Assembly (NCBI GenBank): GCA_045105075.1
Contig: JBGCDD010000221.1
Coordinates: 1-9,587, forward strand
Origin: JBGCDD01 sp045105075
GTDB taxonomy: Bacteria; Pseudomonadota; Alphaproteobacteria; Rhodobacterales; Rhodobacteraceae
DNA: 9,587 nucleotides
Reading direction: 5' to 3'
The translations under genes were made by a program, and so were the position numbers. Positions 1 to 5,877 of the stretch are shown piece by piece (position 1 is the stretch's first letter; each line of letters begins with the position of its first letter). Below the pieces are notes generated by a model. That model was not told the origin of the DNA, ran no database searches, and worked only from the letters and a program-made list of their open reading frames with translations.

Positions 1-293
1 CCGCCGTAGGCAGCTAAACCCAATGAGTTAGATTTCAATAGTGCCGGTCGCTTACTCGGCCATCGCCCTTGGAGCACGACTGTCATTTGCAATTGTACAG
101 TTTTCGCCGATAACGGTGGCAGACAGCCGAAACAAAGCTAACCCCTTTAGACGTTCGTCGATCCTATTTCGTCCCCATGATCCCCAAATGAAGGACTCCC
201 AAGTTGGTAAGGGAGGTGGTGGAGACGCCGGGTACCGCCCCCGGGTCCGATCCGCTTATGACGAGCGCGTTTATGTCCATAGTCCCGTGGGAC
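1..293 (-). ncRNA. ssrA: tmRNA, circularly permuted two-piece form, partial at left edge
   Basis: tmRNA rescues stalled ribosomes and tags the truncated protein for proteolysis. Read on the minus strand, the acceptor piece comes first and ends in an encoded CCA at 219-217. After a 40-nt intervening segment with a CTCCC/GGGAG stem-loop (215-196), the coding piece begins with GGGGACG at 176. Positions 176-170 pair with 227-221 (CGTCTCC) in a 7-bp acceptor stem whose third pair is G.U (174/223), the alanine identity element. A 5-bp T-stem lies at 244-240/232-228. The tag frame starts with GCA at 90 and reads A-N-D-S-R-A-P-R-A-M-A-E, stopping with TAA at 54-52. This permuted order is the alphaproteobacterial form. 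The 3' part of the coding piece lies beyond base 1. The exact 5' end (about 293) is inferred from the promoter. Confidence 0.93.
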
Positions 294-299
294 ACCTGC

Positions 300-328
300 A
301 ATATAGATAAGGGATCGCCGCTTTGCAA
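300..328 (-). promoter_or_regulatory. sigma70-type promoter of ssrA
   Basis: On the minus strand TTGCAA (328-323) is followed after exactly 17 bp by TATATT (305-300), a 5/6 match to the -10 consensus. Transcription would begin near 293, just before the acceptor piece of the tmRNA. No other candidate promoter separates the preceding repeat element from ssrA. The assignment rests on motif quality, spacing and position only. Confidence 0.65.
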
Positions 329-330
329 TT

Positions 331-370
331 GCCGGAGCCTCCGGCGGGGATATTTTTCGCAAGAGGAAAC
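331..370 (+). repeat. dispersed hairpin repeat, copy 1
   Basis: A 6-bp stem GCCGGA (331-336)/TCCGGC (340-345) with a 3-nt loop is followed by GGGGATATTTTTCGCAAG and then AGGAAAC. The same pattern of hairpin, GGGATATTTT, CG, GCAAGAGGAAA recurs at 4751-4800. It lies between the 3' end of the DUF4345-like gene and the ssrA promoter. Read on the plus strand, the stem followed by a T-tract resembles a factor-independent terminator. On the minus strand, the direction in which both flanking genes are transcribed, no T-tract follows. It is probably a lineage-specific intergenic repeat. Confidence 0.6.
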
Positions 371-377
371 CTGGATC

Positions 378-743
378 TTAAACCGACGGGCGCTCAAAGT
401 TGGCGAGGATCAACCAAAAAGCCAAAGCGGCTTCGATGCCTCCAAAGACCAAAACTTTGACGACGGGTGGATTGTCCAAAGCAAGAGAAACCACACGGCC
501 TAGTGCGGCGCCGGCGAAGGCAAAGCCGATCATCACGTAAGCGGTCGGGGTCGCCAGCCATAGCGCGGCGAGACCTGCGATGACAAAGAGGCCGCCAACG
601 CTGGCGCGCATTTCGCTGAGGCCCATGGTTGATTTTGTCGGCGCAAGGTCGAGCGCTGCGGCAGTATAGGCCGGGGCCAGGAAGCCGAATAACCCAAAGC
701 CGATGGTTGCCAGACAGGCCAGGAAATTTATTGTGTCAGTCAT
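378..743 (-). CDS. DUF4345-like small integral membrane protein
   Basis: This 121-residue protein is almost entirely hydrophobic, with four predicted membrane segments at about residues 5-25, 48-66, 68-88 and 96-115, and a short charged C-terminus. The GLSEMRASVGGLF stretch (41-53) leading into the second helix, and LGRVVSLALDN (81-91), resemble the DUF4345 family, whose members are about this length and have no established function. The ATG at 743 has no clear Shine-Dalgarno sequence, but the next in-frame Met (residue 40) would remove the first helix. It follows the GntR gene on the same strand after 51 bp, so the two may be cotranscribed. Family assignment is by recollection of motif and architecture. 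Confidence 0.75.
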   Translation of the reverse strand: MTDTINFLACLATIGFGLFGFLAPAYTAAALDLAPTKSTMGLSEMRASVGGLFVIAGLAALWLATPTAYVMIGFAFAGAALGRVVSLALDNPPVVKVLVFGGIEAALAFWLILANFERPSV

Positions 744-794
744 ATCGGATGCTTAGGCTGCACTTTGGCAAAGGGCAAGTGACCGCCTGGCTTG

Positions 795-1553
795 TCAAGA
801 CGAGCGCTTTGAGATGGGTTGTTCAGATTTGGCCGCACGCGCGGCAAACACGCTTTGCGCCAGCTTTTGGGTTTCGGCCTCCAGAGCGGTGAGCGCATTG
901 GCCGTTGCGGCGGCGTCTTGCTGGCCCAGAGCGTCGGCGATGTCGGTGTGAAGTGCGACGATGCGGGCGCGGTCACGGGCGGTGAAGGTGATCATGTTCA
1001 TCAACGGTTGCATTGCCTCGACGGCGCCGGCCAGTTGATAGCTGAGCACAGGGTTTGCGGCCCCGTCAACCAGCGCACGGTGAAAGGCGACGTCAGAGGC
1101 GCAAAAGGCTTCGTCGGTCAGGCCGGGTTGGCTTTGACGGTGAATTTCGGCGCGCATGGTGGCCAGATGATCGGCGCTGCGCCGGGTCGCTGACAGCGGT
1201 GCGCAGGCGCGTTCCAGTGCGTATCGCGCTTCGCAAGCGGTTTCAAAGCTGACCGCGTTCATCGACAGCAGCAGGGTTGAGGTGGTGATTTGCTGAGGAT
1301 AGGCTTCTTCAAAGCTGAGTTTGTTGACAAAAGCACCGCCTGAGGCGCCGCGCTGGGTGCGGATCAAAGATTGCGCGGCCAGCCGTTTCAGCGCTTCACG
1401 CACTGTTGGGCGCGAGACATCAAAGTGATCGGCCAGTTCTGATTCCGAGGGCAGACGGGTGTCTACAATCAACTCTCCGCTGACAATTGCGTCGCGGATG
1501 GCGCTGGCGATCTGGGCCGAAAGGTCCGCGCTGCTGGTGGGGTCAATTCTCAT
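795..1553 (-). CDS. FadR-subfamily GntR transcriptional regulator
   Basis: This 252-residue protein has an N-terminal winged helix-turn-helix (about residues 9-78). It includes the signature LPSESELADHFDVSRPTVRE (34-53), where SRPTVREALKRL forms the recognition helix, and a wing at RTQRGASGGAFV. A helical FCD effector domain (about 95-235) follows, with D154 and H158 in DVAFHRAL and H202 in LHTDIADAL as likely metal or acid-ligand residues. Members of this subfamily are dimeric repressors or activators that respond to small organic acids or acyl-CoAs. The gene is divergent from the DUF2182-DUF1326-DinB-dmdA run, with 75 bp between start codons. That intergenic region carries operator-like repeats, so control of the DMSP genes and of itself is the simplest inference. 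The ligand is unknown; a DMSP catabolite such as acryloyl-CoA is plausible. The ATG has only a weak ribosome-binding site. Confidence 0.93.
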   Translation of the reverse strand: MRIDPTSSADLSAQIASAIRDAIVSGELIVDTRLPSESELADHFDVSRPTVREALKRLAAQSLIRTQRGASGGAFVNKLSFEEAYPQQITTSTLLLSMNAVSFETACEARYALERACAPLSATRRSADHLATMRAEIHRQSQPGLTDEAFCASDVAFHRALVDGAANPVLSYQLAGAVEAMQPLMNMITFTARDRARIVALHTDIADALGQQDAAATANALTALEAETQKLAQSVFAARAAKSEQPISKRSS

Positions 1554-1569
1554 GGACTCAACTTTTTAT

Positions 1570-1615
1570 TTGTCTGACATTTAAAAGTCTGACATTTAAA
1601 ACGCAAGTCATACGA
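1570..1615. promoter_or_regulatory. tandem 15-bp repeat with three GntR-operator-like cores
   Basis: GTCTGACATTTAAAA occurs twice in perfect tandem, at 1572-1586 and 1587-1601. The first copy forms the palindrome TGTC-T-GACA (1571-1579). FadR-type operators have a GT-N3-AC core inside T-N-GT-N3-AC-N-A. Such cores appear at 1572-1578, 1587-1593 and 1607-1613 (GTCATAC), and the last matches the full pattern except for its first base. The sites fill most of the 75-bp gap between the divergent GntR and DUF2182 genes, where both promoters must lie. I could not assign the -10/-35 boxes with confidence. Binding by the adjacent regulator is inferred. Confidence 0.55.
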
Positions 1616-1628
1616 GTCGGAGTCTGGG

Positions 1629-2423
1629 ATGATCCGGATACCTTATCTGCGCAGTGCATTATGGTTGGGCTTTTTTGCCGCGATTCTGTGCGCGTGGTGG
1701 ATGATGTTTGCGATGAGCACTGGCATGGGACTGGATCTGCTGGGGCGTCCCGATGCGATGGGTGAGGCGATGCGGCGGATGGATCCACGCATGGACATGC
1801 GCATGCCGATGGCAGAATTCGGACCGCTCTTTATGATGTGGGCCGTGATGATGGCGGCGATGATGTTGCCGACCATGGTGCCGACGTTGCGCAGTTATGA
1901 GGATCTGATCACCAGCGCGGATGGGTCGCGCACTGGTTGGTTGGGCGTGATGTTGGGATATAGCATCGCCTGGGTCGCTTTTGCGGCGTTGATCACCGGT
2001 GTCCAATTGGCCCTGCTCTTTGGCGGTGTGATCGACATGCTGGGCATCGCGCGATCGCCGCTGTTTGCGGGTGCTTTGCTGATCGTCGTCGGGGCGTTTC
2101 AGTTCTCTCGTACCAAAGAGATTTGTCACGGCGTGTGTCACAGCCCGATGACCTATTTTTTGGGTCATTGGCGCACGGGATTTCAGGGCGGTGTGCGGAT
2201 GGGGCTGGGCCTTGGCGCGTTCTGTGTGGGATGTTGCTGGGGCTTTATGGCGCTGGGATTTGTCGGCGGCGTGATGAGCCTGGCCTGGATGGGCTTGGCG
2301 ACACTGTTCATGGTGATCGAAAAACTGCCGCAAGTCGGACATTACGTCACAAAGCCAATGGGTTTTGTGTTGATATTTGCAGGTCTGGCGGTCATCGCCC
2401 TGCCTGTGGCAATGGGAGGATAA
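1629..2423 (+). CDS. DUF2182 family Met-rich integral membrane protein
   Basis: This 264-residue protein is predicted to be polytopic. Membrane segments lie at about residues 10-30, 65-83, 104-132, 144-160, 190-212, 214-230 and 243-261. Family hallmarks are MMWAVMMAAMMLP (69-81), FQFSRTKEICHGVCHSPM (157-174), GLGAFCVGCCWGFM (194-207) and EKLPQVG (231-237). Residues 25-83 contain 18 methionines, including a loop MDPRMDMRMPM (51-61), and there are Cys/His pairs at 166-171 and 199-203. DUF2182 proteins are annotated as predicted metal-binding membrane proteins, but I know of no firm function. The start is supported by GGAG at 1619-1622, six bases before the ATG. It is the first gene of the plus-strand operon. 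The DUF1326 gene begins 5 bp after its stop, and these two families commonly occur side by side. A metal (perhaps copper) role is inference. Confidence 0.93.
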   Translation: MIRIPYLRSALWLGFFAAILCAWWMMFAMSTGMGLDLLGRPDAMGEAMRRMDPRMDMRMPMAEFGPLFMMWAVMMAAMMLPTMVPTLRSYEDLITSADGSRTGWLGVMLGYSIAWVAFAALITGVQLALLFGGVIDMLGIARSPLFAGALLIVVGAFQFSRTKEICHGVCHSPMTYFLGHWRTGFQGGVRMGLGLGAFCVGCCWGFMALGFVGGVMSLAWMGLATLFMVIEKLPQVGHYVTKPMGFVLIFAGLAVIALPVAMGG

Positions 2424-2428
2424 CACCA

Positions 2429-3133
2429 ATGGCGACCAACAAACGCGCTGACGCGGATCGCTTGCCGATCAGCCAACGCATTGATAGCCGAATGCCCAAT
2501 CCCAAGCGGCGCGCGATGACGCCGACGGAGTGGTCGATCAAGGGCGAGTTGATTCTGAATTGCTCTTGTGATGTTTTTTGCCCCTGTGTTGTGTCGCTGG
2601 GCGCGCATCCTCCCACCGAAGGGCATTGCCATGCCTGGATGGGCATCATCATCGACGAAGGCCATTACGAGGGCGAAGACCTGTCGGGGCTGAATGTGGG
2701 TCTGTTGGTCGATATCCCTGGGCGTATGGGCGAAGGCCAGTGGAAAGTCGCGGCTTACGTCGATGAAAATGCCAGTGGCAAAGCCTATAACGGACTGCTG
2801 CAGATATTCAGCGGCGCAGCAGGCGGCACAACCGGGCTGTTCACCATGCTGGTCAGTGACATCATAGGGGCCGAGCGTGCGCCGGTTGTGATCGAACGCG
2901 ATGGCCGCAAACGGCGCATCTCTATCGGGCGCAAGATACAGGGTGAAATCGAAATGATCGCCGGCAAGGACGCCGAACACCCGGTGATGGTCAGCAACTC
3001 CAAATACTGGATGGGCCCGGACATTATCGTGGCCCAAGGCGTCAAATCGCGGGTGCGCGATTACGGCCGGATCTGGGATTTCTCGGGCAAATCAGCCGAG
3101 ATCTGCCCAATCGAATGGTCAGGTCCAAAGTGA
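2429..3133 (+). CDS. DUF1326 domain protein, Cys-rich
   Basis: This 234-residue protein appears soluble, with no signal peptide. The DUF1326 domain covers about residues 33-230. It opens with WSIKGELILNCSCDVFCPC (35-53), a C-x-C-x3-C-x-C cluster (C45, C47, C51, C53), followed by GHCHAW (65-70) and a conserved glycine-rich middle (TTGLFTMLVSDIIGAERAPV). The cluster is a probable metal or redox site, but the family has no assigned reaction. The reading frame stays open well upstream inside DUF2182. I chose the ATG at 2429 because GGGAGGA (2414-2420) sits 8 bp before it and it follows the DUF2182 stop by 5 bp. M22 and M30 are alternative starts, and residues 1-30 look like a poorly conserved tail. 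It overlaps the start of the DinB gene. Confidence 0.93.
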   Translation: MATNKRADADRLPISQRIDSRMPNPKRRAMTPTEWSIKGELILNCSCDVFCPCVVSLGAHPPTEGHCHAWMGIIIDEGHYEGEDLSGLNVGLLVDIPGRMGEGQWKVAAYVDENASGKAYNGLLQIFSGAAGGTTGLFTMLVSDIIGAERAPVVIERDGRKRRISIGRKIQGEIEMIAGKDAEHPVMVSNSKYWMGPDIIVAQGVKSRVRDYGRIWDFSGKSAEICPIEWSGPK

Positions 3134-3639
3134 AGGTTGCGCGCGAGTATTGCGTGACCATGTCGCGTTACAATGCTTGGCAAAACAACCAGTTGGAGGG
3201 CTTTCTTCAAGCACTTGATCCCGTTGAGCTGGCCCGCGATCGCGGCGCGTTCTTTGGCTCGATCATGGGCACGCTGAACCATCTGATCTGGGGCGATCAT
3301 CTGTGGGTGTCGCGCTTTGATGGCGGTTCGGAGCCGGTTGGTTGGGTCGGTGACGGCACCATTCAGTTTGCCACACCTGACGCATGGGCCGCCGAGCGGC
3401 GCGTTCTAGATGCGCGCATTGACCAATGGGCCAAAGGGCTGCGCGACAACGATCTGGACGGTATGCTCAGCTGGCAATCGGGCGCGACCGGGCAACAGCA
3501 CACAACGTCTTTGGCGCTGTGCGTGGCGCAATTTTTCAACCACCAAACGCATCACCGGGGGCAGGTGCATGCGATGCTGACCGCGACGGGATCCAAGGCT
3601 CCGGTCAGTGATTTGGTTTATTTGCCTGAGGATGTCTGA
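3130..3639 (+). CDS. DinB family protein, putative metal-dependent enzyme
   Basis: With the GTG start at 3130 this is a 169-residue four-helix-bundle DinB/YfiT-type protein. The N-terminal YCVTMSRYNAWQN (7-19) is typical of the family. Likely metal ligands are H51 in TLNHLIWGDHLW (48-59) and H138 and H142 in FNHQTHHRGQVH (136-147). Relatives include metal-dependent thiol transferases and isomerases that use bacillithiol or mycothiol, but many members have unknown substrates. Two starts compete. GTG at 3130 overlaps the DUF1326 stop as GTGA, has CAGGT just upstream, and gives the usual short N-terminus. ATG at 3115 adds five residues but lacks a Shine-Dalgarno sequence. The dmdA ATG abuts its stop codon, so the gene is embedded in the DMSP operon. 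Its exact reaction is unknown. Confidence 0.9.
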   Translation: MKVAREYCVTMSRYNAWQNNQLEGFLQALDPVELARDRGAFFGSIMGTLNHLIWGDHLWVSRFDGGSEPVGWVGDGTIQFATPDAWAAERRVLDARIDQWAKGLRDNDLDGMLSWQSGATGQQHTTSLALCVAQFFNHQTHHRGQVHAMLTATGSKAPVSDLVYLPEDV

Positions 3640-4743
3640 ATGGCACTGATCGCACCTTCGCGTCGTATCCGGCGCACTCCGTTCTCTGATGGCGTCGAAG
3701 CCGCTGGGGTCAAAGCCTACACGGTCTACAATCGGATGTTGTTGCCGGCGTTGTTTGACACGCTTGAATCCGACTATCATCACCTGAAAAACCATGTGCA
3801 AATCTGGGACGTGGCGGCCGAGCGACAGGTCGAATTGCGCGGCCCGGATTCAGGGCGTTTGATGCAGATGCTGACGCCGCGCGATCTGCGCGGGATGTTG
3901 CCGGGGCAATGTTATTACGTGCCCATCGTTGATGAAACGGGCGGCATGCTGAACGATCCGGTGGCGGTGAAACTGGCCGAGGATCGCTGGTGGATTTCCA
4001 TTGCTGACAGCGATTTGTTGTTGTGGGTCAAAGGGATTGCCAATGGCTATCGTCTGGACGTGCTGGTGGACGAACCAGATGTGTCGCCACTGGCCATTCA
4101 GGGCCCCAAAGCCACCGAATTGATGGCGCGGGTTTTTGGCGATCGTATTCGCGACATCCGGTTTTTCAAGTTTGATATGTTTCAATATGAGGGCCGGGAT
4201 CTTGCAATTGCGCGGTCGGGCTATTCGAAACAGGGCGGGTTCGAGATTTACGTGGAGGGCAGCGATATCGGCATGCCGTTGTGGGAGACGCTGTTTGCTG
4301 CCGGTGTTGATCTGAACGTGCGTGCGGGGTGCCCTAATTTGATCGAACGGATTGAGGGTGGATTGCTGAGTTATGGCAATGATATGACCGAAGCCAACAC
4401 ACCTCATGAGTGCGGCCTGGGACGGTTTTGTGACACGCAAACCGCGATTGGATGTATTGGGCGCGACGCCTTGTTGCGCGTGGCACGCGAGGGTCCAGTG
4501 CAACAGATCCGTCCGCTAGAGATTGACGGCGGGCCTGTGCCATCTTGTGATCGCCCCTGGCCCTTGGTGGCGCGTGGCAAACGGGTGGGTCAGGTCACAT
4601 CGGCGGCGTGGTCTCCGGATTTCAACACCAATGTGGCGGTGAGCATGGTGCGCATGACCCATTGGGATGAAGGTACTGTGTTGGCTGTTGAAACGCCTGA
4701 TGGCGGGCGGCGCGCGACGGTGCGCGAGACATTCTGGAAATAG
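3640..4743 (+). CDS. dmdA: dimethylsulfoniopropionate (DMSP) demethylase
   Basis: DmdA transfers a methyl group from DMSP to tetrahydrofolate, giving 3-methylmercaptopropionate and 5-methyl-THF, the first step of the demethylation route. The 367 residues are the usual length and have the glycine-cleavage T-protein fold throughout (T-protein N-domain to about residue 270, C-terminal barrel to the end). Recognised stretches are the N-terminal SRRIRRTPFSDGVEAAGVKA (7-26), HVQIWDVAAERQVELRGPD (52-70), QCYYVPIVDETGGMLNDPVA (90-109), SGYSKQGGFEIYVEG (193-207, in place of the usual T-protein pattern), AGCPNLIERIEGGLLSYGND (229-248) and the terminal VRETFW. The ATG immediately follows the DinB TGA, with GAGGA at 3628-3632 as ribosome-binding site, suggesting translational coupling. 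acuI lies downstream, the arrangement I recall from Ruegeria pomeroyi. DmdA-like paralogues with other methyl donors exist, but motifs plus acuI make DMSP the likely substrate. Confidence 0.93.
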   Translation: MALIAPSRRIRRTPFSDGVEAAGVKAYTVYNRMLLPALFDTLESDYHHLKNHVQIWDVAAERQVELRGPDSGRLMQMLTPRDLRGMLPGQCYYVPIVDETGGMLNDPVAVKLAEDRWWISIADSDLLLWVKGIANGYRLDVLVDEPDVSPLAIQGPKATELMARVFGDRIRDIRFFKFDMFQYEGRDLAIARSGYSKQGGFEIYVEGSDIGMPLWETLFAAGVDLNVRAGCPNLIERIEGGLLSYGNDMTEANTPHECGLGRFCDTQTAIGCIGRDALLRVAREGPVQQIRPLEIDGGPVPSCDRPWPLVARGKRVGQVTSAAWSPDFNTNVAVSMVRMTHWDEGTVLAVETPDGGRRATVRETFWK

Positions 4744-4750
4744 AACCGCA

Positions 4751-4800
4751 GCCGGGGGCCAGCCCCCGGACCCCCGGGATATTTTCGGCAAGAGGAAAAC
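4751..4800 (+). repeat. dispersed hairpin repeat, copy 2, between dmdA and acuI
   Basis: CCGGGGGC (4752-4759) and GCCCCCGG (4762-4769) form an 8-bp GC stem. A C-run, then GGGATATTTTCGGCAAGAGG and AAAAC follow. It shares layout and the GGATATTTT and GCAAGAGGAAA blocks with copy 1 at 331-370. Being 3' of dmdA and ending in a short T-tract, it could partly terminate or attenuate transcription before acuI, or protect the upstream mRNA 3' end. Neither role is shown by sequence alone. Confidence 0.6.
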
Positions 4801-4842
4801 AGGGCGCGCTCATTGGGGGCCGCCCGATTTTAGGAGAGACAG

Positions 4843-5835
4843 ATGTTCAAGGCCCTGGTGGTGCGCAAGGATGACGAAACCGGCAAGACGTCGGCTGCGG
4901 TGGAAGAGCTGGAGGTGGCAGATCTGCCGGCTGGGGATGTGACGGTGTCGGTCGAGTATTCGACGGTGAACTACAAGGACGGGCTGTGCATTGGGCCGGG
5001 CGGTGGATTGGTGCGTAATTATCCGCATGTTCCAGGAATTGACTTTGCCGGCACCGTGGAAGCGTCGGAGGATGCGCGGTACGCGCCGGGCGATAAGGTT
5101 GTGTTGACAGGTTGGCGTGTGGGCGAGGCTCATTGGGGCGGTTATGGGCAAAAGGCACGGGTCAAGGCCGATTGGCTGGTGCCGTTGCCCGAGGGTTTAA
5201 GCACGCGTCAGGCGATGGCTGTGGGCACGGCGGGGTTCACATCGATGTTGGCGGTGATGGCGTTGCAGGATCATGGGGTGAGCCCGGATCAGGGGCCCGT
5301 TTTGGTCACAGGTGCTGCGGGTGGTGTTGGGTCCGTGGCCACGGCGATTTTGGCCAATCTGGGGTATCAGGTGGCTGGGGTGACCGGGCGGCCTGAGACG
5401 GCGGATTATTTGCGCGGTCTTGGCGCCAGCCAGATCGTGGCGCGTGAAGAGATCAATGAAACCGTCAAGCGTCCGCTTGAGGCCGAAACCTGGGCGGGCT
5501 GCATTGATGCGGTTGGCGGCGCTATGCTGGCGCGGGTTTTGGGGCAGGTGAAGTATGGCGGTTCGGTTGCGGCGGTGGGATTGGCAGGCGGCGCGGGTCT
5601 GCCGGCCACGGTCATTCCGTTCCTGTTGCGCGGCGTGAATCTGTTGGGCATCGACAGTGTGATGCAACCTTATGACAATCGTTTGCGGGCCTGGGCGCGG
5701 CTGGCCAGCGATCTGCCGATGGACAAGTTGGAGGCGATGATCCAGCCCGCCACCCTGTCTGATCTGCCGGGATTGGGTGCGGATATCCTGAAAGGCCAGG
5801 TCAAGGGACGTGTGGTTGTGGATCTGAACGCATAA
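4843..5835 (+). CDS. acuI: acrylyl-CoA reductase (AcuI), MDR superfamily
   Basis: AcuI reduces acryloyl-CoA to propionyl-CoA with NADPH. This removes a toxic electrophile formed from DMSP cleavage products and feeds propionate metabolism. The 330 residues match the YhdH/AcuI family length. The N-terminal GroES-like domain contains YSTVNYKDGLCIGPGGGLVR (39-58) and PHVPGIDFAGTV (61-72). The nucleotide-binding fold has VTGAAGGVGSVA (155-166), with R183 after the second strand fitting an NADP phosphate contact. GGSVAAVGLAGG (239-250) and GIDSVMQP (269-276) are family stretches. No zinc-ligand cysteines are seen, as expected for this branch. The start has AGGAGA (4832-4837) five bases upstream. 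It follows dmdA by 99 bp containing the hairpin repeat, so it may be cotranscribed with dmdA or partly independent. Confidence 0.93.
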   Translation: MFKALVVRKDDETGKTSAAVEELEVADLPAGDVTVSVEYSTVNYKDGLCIGPGGGLVRNYPHVPGIDFAGTVEASEDARYAPGDKVVLTGWRVGEAHWGGYGQKARVKADWLVPLPEGLSTRQAMAVGTAGFTSMLAVMALQDHGVSPDQGPVLVTGAAGGVGSVATAILANLGYQVAGVTGRPETADYLRGLGASQIVAREEINETVKRPLEAETWAGCIDAVGGAMLARVLGQVKYGGSVAAVGLAGGAGLPATVIPFLLRGVNLLGIDSVMQPYDNRLRAWARLASDLPMDKLEAMIQPATLSDLPGLGADILKGQVKGRVVVDLNA

Positions 5836-5877
5836 GTCGGACTTGCCCCCGGGCGCGCAATGGAATTGAGTAGGGTC

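Noticed and set aside
41..503. Short open frames in the leftmost 500 bases on both strands
   Set aside because: They overlap the structured tmRNA and its promoter, and the translations look random.
2123..2428. Open frame extending the DUF1326 gene about 100 codons upstream
   Set aside because: It lies inside the DUF2182 coding region in another frame and matches nothing recognisable. The ATG at 2429 has a strong ribosome-binding site just before it.
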